64,000 nt of DNA, from NCBI RefSeq assembly GCF_000242435.1, contig NZ_JH591187.1:62001-126000 (forward strand), read 5' to 3'. Under the pieces are notes generated by a model that searched no databases, was not told the origin of the DNA, and saw only the letters and a list, made by a program, of their open reading frames with translations. Every line of letters begins with the position of its first letter. Within the stretch, counting starts at the first letter, position 1. This document shows, piece after piece, positions 42,620-50,948 of this stretch. This DNA comes from Dialister succinatiphilus YIT 11850 (GTDB lineage: Bacteria > Bacillota > Negativicutes > Veillonellales > Dialisteraceae). The position numbers and the translations under genes are program-made.

Positions 42620-45600
42620 ATGGCAAGTGAGGAACGGAAGAGCGCATGGAGGCCCTTTGATCAATTTCCTTCCGGAGTATGTCTGATTTCTATGGATAGT
42701 TCTGAGCGCATTCTCTATGCGAACCGGGAACTTCTCCTTATGTATGAATTCAAAGACCAGGAATCCTTCCTCCGAAATGTCCGTTCTTATCACGGCATGG
42801 TACAGCCCCATGAGTATGTGCCTCTTTCCGAAATTTATGAACGGCGGCTTCCGGGGGAGAATTATTCCTTCTTCACCATACTTATCAACAGCAGCAGTCA
42901 TGATTTCCGAAGGCTCGAGGGCATCCTTGGCACTTATGAAGATGAGAGCCTGGGAAAAGTGTGGATTCTGAGCTTCATAAACAGCCCTTCCAGAGGAGAA
43001 GTGCTGGAACAGGACAATCTCACCGGTTTCATGGGCCGCCATACTTTTTATGAAATGGTTCGGAAGACGGCGCTGGAAGATATGAAAAATGGCGTTTTTG
43101 GCCGTTTTCTGCCGGCTTATGTGAATCTCACCAATTTCAAAATGTACAACTCCCGCCGGGGCGTGAAGGCAGGGGATGCGCTCATCCGGAAAATGGCGGA
43201 GCTTCTCAGAAAGCATTTTCCTGATTCTCTCATCGGCCATTTGGCAGGGGATAATTTCATCCTTCTGGCGCCGAAAGCAGATATCGAATCTTCTTTCCGG
43301 CATATGGCAGGAGAGCTTGATAAATTGGCCGATGACCGCTCCATTGCCCTGAAAGTGGGCATTGTGACAGATCAATTAGAAGGGACCATAAGCCTGCAGC
43401 TGATACGCGGTGCCTTCGATGAGGCCCGGATTGCCTGTGACTCCATCAAGGAGGACAGCAGCCGCCTTTTGTCAGTGTATGACAAAACCATGGGCCAGAA
43501 GCTGGCGGACCGGGCCTATGTACTTCGAAATTTTGACGAAGCCCTGGAAAAGGGTTACATCAAAGTGTACTACCAGCCGGTGGTGCGTACATTGACCGGC
43601 AAGGTCTCTAGCATGGAAGCCCTGGCCCGGTGGGAAGATCCGGAAAAAGGGCTGCTCACGCCGGCCATTTTCATTCCTGTGCTGGAAGAGGCCCGGCTCA
43701 TTCCCCGGCTGGATTCCTATATGATAGAAGAAGCGGCCAAACTCTGCGCAGTTCTCCGACGGCATCGCCGCCCGGTGATTCCGGTATCGGTGAACCTGTC
43801 CCGGGTGGATTTTGACGTGATGAAGCCTTTCCAGTTTGTGGAATCCATAGTCAGCAAATATGAAATTCCCCGCAGCGCATTGCGGATGGAAGTGACAGAG
43901 TCCGCCCTCACCGTGGACAGCGGCCGGCTGAAGGAGGAACTGGCGAAGTTCAGGAAAGCAGGGTACCAGTGCTGGCTCGATGACTTCGGCAGCGGTTATT
44001 CATCCCTCAATGTACTGCAGAATTTCAGCTTCGATGAGCTGAAGATGGACATGGCTTTCCAGCGGCAGAGCGGCAGGAAAAGTCGGGAAATCATGCGTTC
44101 CATCGTGACCATGGCCAAAGCCTTGGGCATCCATACCCTGGCAGAGGGGGTGGAAACGAAGGAGCAGGCCGATTTTCTTAAAAGTATAGGCTGCGAAAAA
44201 ATCCAGGGCTATTACTACAGCAGGCCCCTTCCTTTTGAAGACCTCAGCCGCCACTTGGAAGCCCGGTCCCTGGAAGTGGAAACACGGCAGGAAGAAGATT
44301 TGATGGAGAAACTGGGACTGGTAGATGTGCTCACGGACCTGCCGGTATCCCTTTTCCTGGACGATGGAAAGAACTCGAAAATCCTTCTGGAAAACGAAGC
44401 ACTCCGCCGTACCATGGAATCCATCATACCGGGAAGGCATTCTCCGGAAGGAGAACTTCTCACTGTGAAGGACGCACCGGCCATGGAAAAATACCGCAGC
44501 CTGGTGAAACGGGCTGTGGATTCCGGACGAAAAGAATCCATGATTTATGTGGACCACGGTCAGTATATCAACTGCCAGGTCCAGATCATAGCAGGCCGGG
44601 ACGGCTTATATGCAGGACGCTGCGAAATTTATAATATGAATGCCCTGAAAGGACTGAAAAAAGAGAATCAGGGAAAAGACCAGGTCTTTCGAAATCTGGC
44701 CATGATATATGATGGCCTGTACCTGTTTCATCATTCCGACAGACAGGTGGAAATCCTGGGATCCCGGCAGCCCTTCTTCCATCCGGGACAGTTCATTTCC
44801 TGGGATGAATGGATGCAGCGCATCCAATATATTCATGCCGAAGATAGAAATCGGTTCGAGGTTTTCATGAATCCCCGCTATCTCTTCAAGAAAGCGGAAA
44901 AAGCGGATAACCCGGTGGTTACCGGCATCTTCCGCGTGCGCTGGGGCGGAGGATACAGCTGGAAAGAAATGAATGCCCTCATGCTGGATCGGGAAGAAAA
45001 GGCGGATATTCTTTTCTGCGTTAAGAAAGCCTCCCTGTCTATGGTGGATAACCGGGACGAAATCCTTTCCCTTTATGCCACATCCAGGGGCTATACCTTT
45101 TCCTCACAGAATGTGGGAAAATGGGAAAGCAAAGGCCGTATTCTGGAGGTGCTGCAGAAATCCGATGATATCATGTTCTTCTGGAAAGACCGGCAGCGCC
45201 GGTTCCTTGGCGCCAGCAGAGCTTTCCTTGAATGCTTCGGAATCACCGATGAAAAAGACCTGATTGGAAAAACCGATGAAGACATGGGATGGCATGTGGA
45301 CGACCTGGATTGCAAAGACATAGAGACAAAGGTACTGGAAGAAGGGCTCATTTCCCGAAGAGCCCGGGGAGAATGCATTATCCGGGGAAAAATCCACCAC
45401 ATCGAATCCACCAGATTCCCTGTGTATCAGGGAAATGAAATCGTAGGCCTTCTGGGCTATTTCCGGGATCTGGACCATGTGGAGCAACGAGAGGAAACCG
45501 ATAAAAAACTGGGCTTTGTAGATAAGGAAACAGGACTTCTGAGTTTCCGCGGCATGATTATGACCGGCATGGCCTATATGGAAAATTACGAAAAGCAGGG

Positions 45601-47311
45601 TGAAGATTTCCTGGGCCTTCTGATTCATATTCCCGAGCTCCATGAAACCCTCAAAATGCAGGCCGACACGTTTCGGAAAGACCTTCTGCACCAGGTGGTA
45701 TCTGCGATTCTTTCCTTCTTCCCCCTGAAGGAAACCCTGTCTTATCTGGGTGAAGGCAGATTCCTTATTTTGGTAAAAGTCAGGCAGGCAGACTATTACC
45801 AGATCCGCACCCGTCTTCTGGATATGGCCAATCACATCCACCATATCCATGAAGTGGACGGACAGCCGGTGACCCTTTACCTCCACTATGCCCTGGCTCA
45901 CGGCAGCGAAGCTGAAAATCTGGACGAATTCCTCCGCATCCTTTTCCAGCGTCTCCATGTGGCGGAAAAAGAACGATGGAGCCAGTCCATGTATACCGGC
46001 GACCGGGTCAACTTTGACCGTGAAGCCTTTGACCATGCCGATGAAGCTGTAGCCATCTGCGATTTCGACAATTATGACCTTCTCTATCTGAACCGGGAAT
46101 CGCTGAGAGATCTGGGCCTTCCGGCATCCTATCCCTACAGAGGGCAGAAATGCTATGCCCTCCTCCATGGCAATGAAAAACCCTGCGACGACTGTCCCAA
46201 GGACCTGCTCCGCCGGGGCCGTTTCTTCAGCAGCTTCATGCATAACCGGAAAATAGGGAAGGAGTACCTGGCCCGGCACATCCTGGTGCCCTTTGAAGGA
46301 CGAAAATGCCAGTTTATCACCGCCTTGGATTTGGGAAAATATGTGGAAAAGGAAAACAGGAAAAATTACTTCCTCTATAAAGAAGCGGCCGTGAATGACG
46401 CCATCGAAGCGGGCATGAAAGAAGGGGACCCCTCGCAGGGCATCATGCAGATGCTTTCCTGCGTAGGGAAAATCCTGGAAGCTGAAAAAGCCTGCATCTT
46501 TGAAGAAATGCCCGACGGCACCGTCAGAAATACCTATGAATGGTGCAGGGAAGGAATCCCTTCCACCAAAGCCATGCTGCAGCACGTGCCGAAAGAAGAT
46601 GTACGATACATTTATGATTCCTTCGGTCCCGAACAGGTAGCCATCGTGGAAGATGTGCCGGCGGTATTGAAAAAATACGGGAAGAAGGCTGCTCATATGC
46701 CTGGACTGGAAAGTTTGATTTCCGGTCATCTCATCATGGCCGGCCAGTCCCTGGGATACACGGAAATTGTGAATCCCTCTGCCAGCATACTGGAAGAAGC
46801 CAGCCCTCTTCTGGCCACCCTCACCCGATTCTTTTCCATTATGATGAGAAATCGCAATACCATGCATCAGCTGAGGGACTGGAGCTATGAAGACCAGCTC
46901 ACCGGTGTGAAGAACCGGCGGGCCTTCCTGAAATTCATCCGCTCCCTCAGGAAGGGCAGCAGCTGGACCTTCTTCTTCGGTGACCTGAACGGTCTGAAAA
47001 CCATGAATGACGAAAAAGGCCACGAAAAAGGAGACGAAGCCCTCCGCCAGGCCGCCCGGGTACTGGCGGAACCTGCCGGCCCGCGGCATGTCTTCCGCAT
47101 GGGCGGCGACGAATTCATTCTGGCCCTGGAAAACGGCTCCCCTGAAAAGGCAGAGGCCCTGAAAAAAGAACTGAAACAGAACTTTGCCCGCCATGGAATC
47201 AGTATGGCCCTGGGATGGGCCATCCGCCAGGCGCCGGTGAAGGACATAGACGCCCTCATTACCGAAGCGGACCGGAATATGTATAAAGACAAAAAGAATC
47301 CAAGAAAATAA
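42620..47311 (+). CDS. Multidomain GGDEF/EAL cyclic-di-GMP protein
   Basis: 1563 residues from ATG 42620 (AGGAGG 12 bases upstream); ATG 42584 is an alternative. Order: PAS-like (about 1-130), degenerate GGDEF (GHLAGDNFILL instead of GGDEF), EAL with catalytic features intact (MEALARWEDPE, MEVTES, DDFGSGYSSL, AEGVETKEQADFLKSIGC, QGYYYSRPL), further PAS-like regions, a second degenerate GGDEF (SYLGEGRFLIL), a Cys-bearing PAS-like region (KPCDDCPKDLL), a GAF-like part, and a C-terminal GGDEF with a true RMGGDEFIL. It can probably both make and degrade c-di-GMP. No transmembrane helix is evident, so signals would be sensed in the cytoplasm. Single gene with no visible effector nearby. Confidence 0.9.
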   Translation: MASEERKSAWRPFDQFPSGVCLISMDSSERILYANRELLLMYEFKDQESFLRNVRSYHGMVQPHEYVPLSEIYERRLPGENYSFFTILINSSSHDFRRLEGILGTYEDESLGKVWILSFINSPSRGEVLEQDNLTGFMGRHTFYEMVRKTALEDMKNGVFGRFLPAYVNLTNFKMYNSRRGVKAGDALIRKMAELLRKHFPDSLIGHLAGDNFILLAPKADIESSFRHMAGELDKLADDRSIALKVGIVTDQLEGTISLQLIRGAFDEARIACDSIKEDSSRLLSVYDKTMGQKLADRAYVLRNFDEALEKGYIKVYYQPVVRTLTGKVSSMEALARWEDPEKGLLTPAIFIPVLEEARLIPRLDSYMIEEAAKLCAVLRRHRRPVIPVSVNLSRVDFDVMKPFQFVESIVSKYEIPRSALRMEVTESALTVDSGRLKEELAKFRKAGYQCWLDDFGSGYSSLNVLQNFSFDELKMDMAFQRQSGRKSREIMRSIVTMAKALGIHTLAEGVETKEQADFLKSIGCEKIQGYYYSRPLPFEDLSRHLEARSLEVETRQEEDLMEKLGLVDVLTDLPVSLFLDDGKNSKILLENEALRRTMESIIPGRHSPEGELLTVKDAPAMEKYRSLVKRAVDSGRKESMIYVDHGQYINCQVQIIAGRDGLYAGRCEIYNMNALKGLKKENQGKDQVFRNLAMIYDGLYLFHHSDRQVEILGSRQPFFHPGQFISWDEWMQRIQYIHAEDRNRFEVFMNPRYLFKKAEKADNPVVTGIFRVRWGGGYSWKEMNALMLDREEKADILFCVKKASLSMVDNRDEILSLYATSRGYTFSSQNVGKWESKGRILEVLQKSDDIMFFWKDRQRRFLGASRAFLECFGITDEKDLIGKTDEDMGWHVDDLDCKDIETKVLEEGLISRRARGECIIRGKIHHIESTRFPVYQGNEIVGLLGYFRDLDHVEQREETDKKLGFVDKETGLLSFRGMIMTGMAYMENYEKQGEDFLGLLIHIPELHETLKMQADTFRKDLLHQVVSAILSFFPLKETLSYLGEGRFLILVKVRQADYYQIRTRLLDMANHIHHIHEVDGQPVTLYLHYALAHGSEAENLDEFLRILFQRLHVAEKERWSQSMYTGDRVNFDREAFDHADEAVAICDFDNYDLLYLNRESLRDLGLPASYPYRGQKCYALLHGNEKPCDDCPKDLLRRGRFFSSFMHNRKIGKEYLARHILVPFEGRKCQFITALDLGKYVEKENRKNYFLYKEAAVNDAIEAGMKEGDPSQGIMQMLSCVGKILEAEKACIFEEMPDGTVRNTYEWCREGIPSTKAMLQHVPKEDVRYIYDSFGPEQVAIVEDVPAVLKKYGKKAAHMPGLESLISGHLIMAGQSLGYTEIVNPSASILEEASPLLATLTRFFSIMMRNRNTMHQLRDWSYEDQLTGVKNRRAFLKFIRSLRKGSSWTFFFGDLNGLKTMNDEKGHEKGDEALRQAARVLAEPAGPRHVFRMGGDEFILALENGSPEKAEALKKELKQNFARHGISMALGWAIRQAPVKDIDALITEADRNMYKDKKNPRK

Positions 47312-47398
47312 AAGAAATCATCAACGCCCCGTCCGGCCCAGTGCCCTGGAGCGCAGCGAGCCGGAAGGGGTCGGCTGCCGCTGGATTTCTTAGTGAAC

Positions 47399-47563
47399 TA
47401 GGGAAGCACTGATTAATTCATAGAGTTTGCTTTTATAAGAATTTTCATGCACTGCTTCGTCATGAGGCTCCTTAAATAGCTCGCTATTCGCGTCGCCTCA
47501 TTCCTTGCATTGCATAAAAATTCAAGAATAAAAGCAAACAACGATTTAATCAGCGCTTCCCTA
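47399..47563. mobile_element. MITE-like 165-bp palindromic element, copy 1
   Basis: TAGGGAAGCACTGATTAA ... TTTAATCAGCGCTTCCCTA with internal pairs TTTGCTTTTAT/ATAAAAGCAAA and ATGAGGC/GCCTCAT. No coding capacity. Flanked by TA, as expected for IS630/Tc1-type transposition. The second copy at 54683 carries paired changes. Confidence 0.75.
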
Positions 47564-47638
47564 ATGAGCTGGTGGACTAGTGGGCTGGTCGGAGTTAATG
47601 TCAGGGTGCACCAAGATTCTTTGCCCGGGGTTAGAATG

Positions 47639-47729
47639 GTCGGTCGGCCAAATAAAAGGAAGGCCCTTTAATGTGCAGGCTAAGGGAGGGCTTTGGACGA
47701 CTCGCGCATTCTATGCAGAATGCGCGCAA
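47639..47729 (-). other. TGCATA-loop element, reverse orientation, divergent stems
   Basis: On the minus strand CGCGCATTC-TGCATA-GAATGCGCG (47726-47703), then TTAGCCTGCACATTAAAGGG and GGCCGACC. Loops match the other copies, stem 1 is entirely different yet fully paired. Confidence 0.65.
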
Positions 47730-47748
47730 GTGGGGGCAGGAAGGAAAG

Positions 47749-47870
47749 TACGTAACGCTGACTTCATACTCATCGCCCGATAGGGCGATACCACCACCCT
47801 CAGCGGCGAAGCCGCTGTCAAACCTAAGAACCCTTGGGCCCGAAGGGCCCATCAATCTTAAGAACCTTTT
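47749..47870 (+). repeat. Array of variable-stem hairpins
   Basis: CGTAACGCTGACTTCATACT, then ATCGCCC-GATA-GGGCGAT, AGCGGC-GAA-GCCGCT and GGGCCC-GAA-GGGCCC, framed by AACCCTC-like and GTCAA text, ending about 50 bases before the rpsU promoter. Confidence 0.8.
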
Positions 47871-47917
47871 GCGTCCAAAGGGTGCTGCCGGGAATTTCTA
47901 TTTCCGTAAAAAATAAA

Positions 47918-47946
47918 TTGACAGATAGGCCGTTGTAATTTATAAT
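47918..47946 (+). promoter_or_regulatory. Sigma-70 promoter of rpsU-yqeY
   Basis: TTGACA (47918-47923), 17-base spacer, TATAAT (47941-47946). Confidence 0.88.
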
Positions 47947-47998
47947 TTATAAGTGTGCAATAGCACCCCATCAGTCTTATTGGGAGGGAGGGATATAG

Positions 47999-48175
47999 AT
48001 GTCTGAGATCAAAGTTCAAAAGGGCGAATCTCTTGATAGTGCTCTTCGCAGATTTAAACGTTCCTGCCAAAAAGCCGGGGTTCTTTCTGAAGTAAGAAAA
48101 CGTGAACATTATGAAAAGCCCAGCGTTAGACGTAAACTGAAATCTGAAGCCGCAAGAAAACGCAAGTATAAGTAA
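47999..48175 (+). CDS. rpsU: 30S ribosomal protein S21
   Basis: 58 residues: [58 protein letters not shown]. This is the standard short basic S21, which sits near the anti-Shine-Dalgarno end of 16S rRNA. GGGAGGGAGG precedes the ATG. It is followed 24 bases later by the GatB/YqeY gene, the usual firmicute pair. Confidence 0.97.
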   Translation: MSEIKVQKGESLDSALRRFKRSCQKAGVLSEVRKREHYEKPSVRRKLKSEAARKRKYK

Positions 48176-48199
48176 TAACAGGTTGTAAGGTGATTAGTT

Positions 48200-48649
48200 T
48201 TGTCAATTAAAGAACAGCTTATGGCTGACATGAAGACAGCCATGAAAGCTAGAGAAGAAGGTAAGCTTGCACTGAACACGATCCGTATGGCCCGTGCTCA
48301 CATCAGGCAGGCTGAAATCGACGACGGACACGCGGACTTCAATGATGATCAGGTTCTTGCCGTTCTCCGGAAAGAAGTGAAGCAGAGGAAAGAAACCCTT
48401 GCTGAAATCGCTGGTTCCGGAAGAGAAGACCTGGTTAAACAGACCAAAGCGGAAATCGAAGTACTGGAAAAGTACCTGCCGGCAGAAATGTCTGCAGAAG
48501 AAGTAGAGAAGATTGTAAAAGAAACAATCGACGCCTTGGATCCTGGGCAGAGAAATATGGGTTCTGTGATGAAAGCTGTCATGGCAAAGCTCAAAGGTAA
48601 GGCAGACGGCAAACTGATTAACGGGATTGTTCGTAAACTGCTGGCCTGA
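48200..48649 (+). CDS. yqeY: GatB/YqeY-domain protein
   Basis: 149 residues from TTG 48200 with TAAGGTGA upstream. Whole protein is the YqeY domain (LMADMKTAMKAREEGKLALNTIRMARAHI, LEKYLPAEMSAEEVEKIV, MGSVMKAVMAKLKGKADGKLINGIVRKLL). The related tail of GatB contacts tRNA in the amidotransferase; the free-standing protein likely has a tRNA- or translation-linked role that is still undefined. It is co-transcribed with rpsU. Confidence 0.93.
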   Translation: MSIKEQLMADMKTAMKAREEGKLALNTIRMARAHIRQAEIDDGHADFNDDQVLAVLRKEVKQRKETLAEIAGSGREDLVKQTKAEIEVLEKYLPAEMSAEEVEKIVKETIDALDPGQRNMGSVMKAVMAKLKGKADGKLINGIVRKLLA

Positions 48650-48718
48650 GCTCAAAGGCTTGACAAAAGTAAGACACGTGGTGTATCCTTATTACATAAG
48701 TTCATATGCTGCGTCAAA

Positions 48719-48756
48719 GATGACTCATTCCTATCGGGATGGGTCATTTTCTTTTG
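48719..48756 (+). terminator. Terminator of rpsU-yqeY
   Basis: ATGACTCATTCC/GGGATGGGTCAT with TTTTCTTTT. A close relative sits after the first glutamine synthetase gene. Confidence 0.8.
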
Positions 48757-48818
48757 TAACACATAGGACTTTATAGATATAAAAAAATGGAACAATTTAA
48801 GTCTATAGGAGGGCTCAA

Positions 48819-50714
48819 ATGAACAAAGAATTATTGTACTGCATTCCGGCCGGCCAATACGGTAAAGAAGGGGTTCTTTCCCTGCTGGCACAGCACCCGG
48901 AAATCCGGTTCGTGTCTCTCGTAGGCATTGACCTGGCAGGCAATGATACCGATGAAAAGATCCCCATCGAGATTTTTATGAAAGACTACGAAGACTTCTT
49001 CGCCGGCAAGGCTGTGCAGACCGATGGTTCTTCCGTAGTATTCATGAATATCGCTACTCTGAACGATGCACGGGTAGACATGGTGGCCGACAGCACGGTC
49101 AACTGGTATGTGGATTATAATGATGATAATGTGATGGAAGAAAACGGACGTCCCGTAGGCACCCTGCGGATTCCCTGCTTCCTCATCCATAACGGAAAAT
49201 TTATCGATTCCCGCTCCATTCTGAAAAACTCCTGCGAATATGTGGCCAGAGAACTGAAGAAAATGCTCCTCGGCGCCACTGTGAAGGGCATGGAAAACTT
49301 CCCCTTCTCTGAAATCCAGGATATCGTATTTACCACCGGCACGGAACTTGAATTCTGGGTGAAAACCCCCAGCGAAAAGGAAACGGTACAGCACCTGTCC
49401 ATTTCCCAGCGCCTCCAGGAACAGTACTGGCAGCGCATGCGCGGCAACGTCCGTACCGCCATGGAACAGACCATCGAAGAACTGGATGCCCGGGGCCTCC
49501 ATGTAGAAATGGGCCATAAAGAAGTAGGCGGCATCAAATCCAAAATCGATGACGACGGCCATATCTTTGATGTATGCGAACAGCTGGAACTGGACTGGCT
49601 CTTTTCCACCAATCCCCTGCAGGCAGCAGATAATGAACTGGAAGCCCGCATCGTGGTACGGGAAGTCTTCCGCCGCAACGGTCTGGACGTATCCTTCAAG
49701 GCAAAGCCCATTATCGGCGTAGCCGGCAGCGGCGAACATACCCATGTAGGCATTGCGGCCCTCCTGAAAAACGGTAAAACCATCAATTTGCTGGCACCGG
49801 AAGACATGTCTTCCGATTTCCTCTCCACCATTGGCTATGGCTTCATCATGGGCATTCTCCACAACTACGAAGCCACCAATCCCTTCGTTTCTTCCACCAC
49901 CGACGCCTTCAACCGCCTGAAACCGGGCTTTGAAGCACCGGTATGTATCGTCACCTCTCTGGGCCATACGCCGGAAGTACCGTCCCGCAACCGTTCCATC
50001 CTCATGGGACTGATCCGGGATATCGGAAATCCGAAAGCCACCCGCTTCGAACTCCGTGCGCCGAACCCCTTTACCAATACCTACCTCTGCGTTTCCTGCC
50101 TCTACCTCACTGCCTTAGACGGCATCGAATATGCCTTGAAATCCGGCAAATCGGCAGCAGACCTTCTGGCTGAACTTTCCAAGAAGCCCGGCGAAGACGC
50201 AGACTACCTGGAAAAAGACAGAGCCTACCGCTGCGAAGAAAACGTATTCGAAGACTTCACCGACGAAGAAAGAGATGCAGCCTTCGGCAAACCACCTGCC
50301 ACGGTTTGGGAAAACGTGAAAATCATGAAAGCCAACCCGGACAAGGTGGCAGTCCTCACCAGAGGCGGCACCCTTTCCGAAAAGATAGTAGACTCCTTCC
50401 TCGCTTCCATCGTATACCGCTGGAAGAACGAACTCATCGACCGGATTATCCCCGGTGTGGAAGCTGCCGTGAGAGGCTATAAAAAACTGGATAATGATGA
50501 CAAGATTGATGAAAGACGCTGGAAATCCATCAAAGCCAAACGGGTGGAACTGGCAAAAGATCTGGACGATGAAAAATGCATCTGCACCAGGCTGAAAGAA
50601 GCCCTGGAAAAAGACGACTACGACACCGCCTCGGACCTCCAGCTGGAAATGATGAAAAAAGCCCAGGCCCTGGAAAAGGAATACCGCGTGTATGCCCTGA
50701 ACATTCTCGACTGA
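48819..50714 (+). CDS. Large glutamine synthetase, first copy
   Basis: 631 residues. Catalytic beta-grasp and barrel motifs: GTELEFWVKTP, VEMGHKEVGGIKSKID, KAKPIIGVAGSGEHTHVGI, NPFVSSTTDAFNRLKPGFEAP, RFELRAPNPFTNTYL. These bear the metal glutamates, ATP- and glutamate-binding residues. It is longer than type I enzymes (about 450), with a C-terminal helical extension of about 130 residues ending EKEYRVYALNILD, as in the clostridial-type forms. It makes glutamine from glutamate and ammonia. AGGAGGG precedes the ATG. The close paralogue lies 234 bases downstream. Confidence 0.92.
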   Translation: MNKELLYCIPAGQYGKEGVLSLLAQHPEIRFVSLVGIDLAGNDTDEKIPIEIFMKDYEDFFAGKAVQTDGSSVVFMNIATLNDARVDMVADSTVNWYVDYNDDNVMEENGRPVGTLRIPCFLIHNGKFIDSRSILKNSCEYVARELKKMLLGATVKGMENFPFSEIQDIVFTTGTELEFWVKTPSEKETVQHLSISQRLQEQYWQRMRGNVRTAMEQTIEELDARGLHVEMGHKEVGGIKSKIDDDGHIFDVCEQLELDWLFSTNPLQAADNELEARIVVREVFRRNGLDVSFKAKPIIGVAGSGEHTHVGIAALLKNGKTINLLAPEDMSSDFLSTIGYGFIMGILHNYEATNPFVSSTTDAFNRLKPGFEAPVCIVTSLGHTPEVPSRNRSILMGLIRDIGNPKATRFELRAPNPFTNTYLCVSCLYLTALDGIEYALKSGKSAADLLAELSKKPGEDADYLEKDRAYRCEENVFEDFTDEERDAAFGKPPATVWENVKIMKANPDKVAVLTRGGTLSEKIVDSFLASIVYRWKNELIDRIIPGVEAAVRGYKKLDNDDKIDERRWKSIKAKRVELAKDLDDEKCICTRLKEALEKDDYDTASDLQLEMMKKAQALEKEYRVYALNILD

Positions 50715-50746
50715 TTCAATCTGCCAAAGCTGAACATCAGGCCAAT

Positions 50747-50782
50747 GATGACCCATTCTTAACAAAGGATGGGTCATTTTAT
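50747..50782 (+). terminator. Terminator after the first glutamine synthetase gene
   Basis: ATGACCCATTCTT/AAGGATGGGTCAT with TTTTATATTT. Related to 48719-48756. Confidence 0.75.
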
Positions 50783-50819
50783 ATTTCATGACATAGATGA
50801 AAATGTATATACAGGAGGC

Positions 50820-50918
50820 ATGGATGATGAGGAACTGGAAAAAGAAATACCGCTTTTCCATTCTGGGTTTCCCGTTAGATACCTGATGGGGGACTCATCT
50901 GAAAAATATTTTATATAG
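50820..50918 (+). CDS. Possible 32-residue protein between the glutamine synthetase genes
   Basis: MDDEELEKEIPLFHSGFP, then VRYLMGDSSEKYFI, stop. A perfect AGGAGG sits one base before the ATG (50813-50818, spacing tight), with ATG codons at 50824 and 50827 in another frame as alternatives. Acidic, no membrane segment. No family recognised. It may be a leader for the second gene or a small regulator; it may also be chance. Confidence 0.35.
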   Translation: MDDEELEKEIPLFHSGFPVRYLMGDSSEKYFI

Positions 50919-50948
50919 AAAAAATGATTATAACAGGAGGAATTCAAC

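Noticed and set aside
45104-47194. 696-codon open frame on the minus strand
   Set aside because: Antisense shadow of the GGDEF/EAL gene with no ribosome site.
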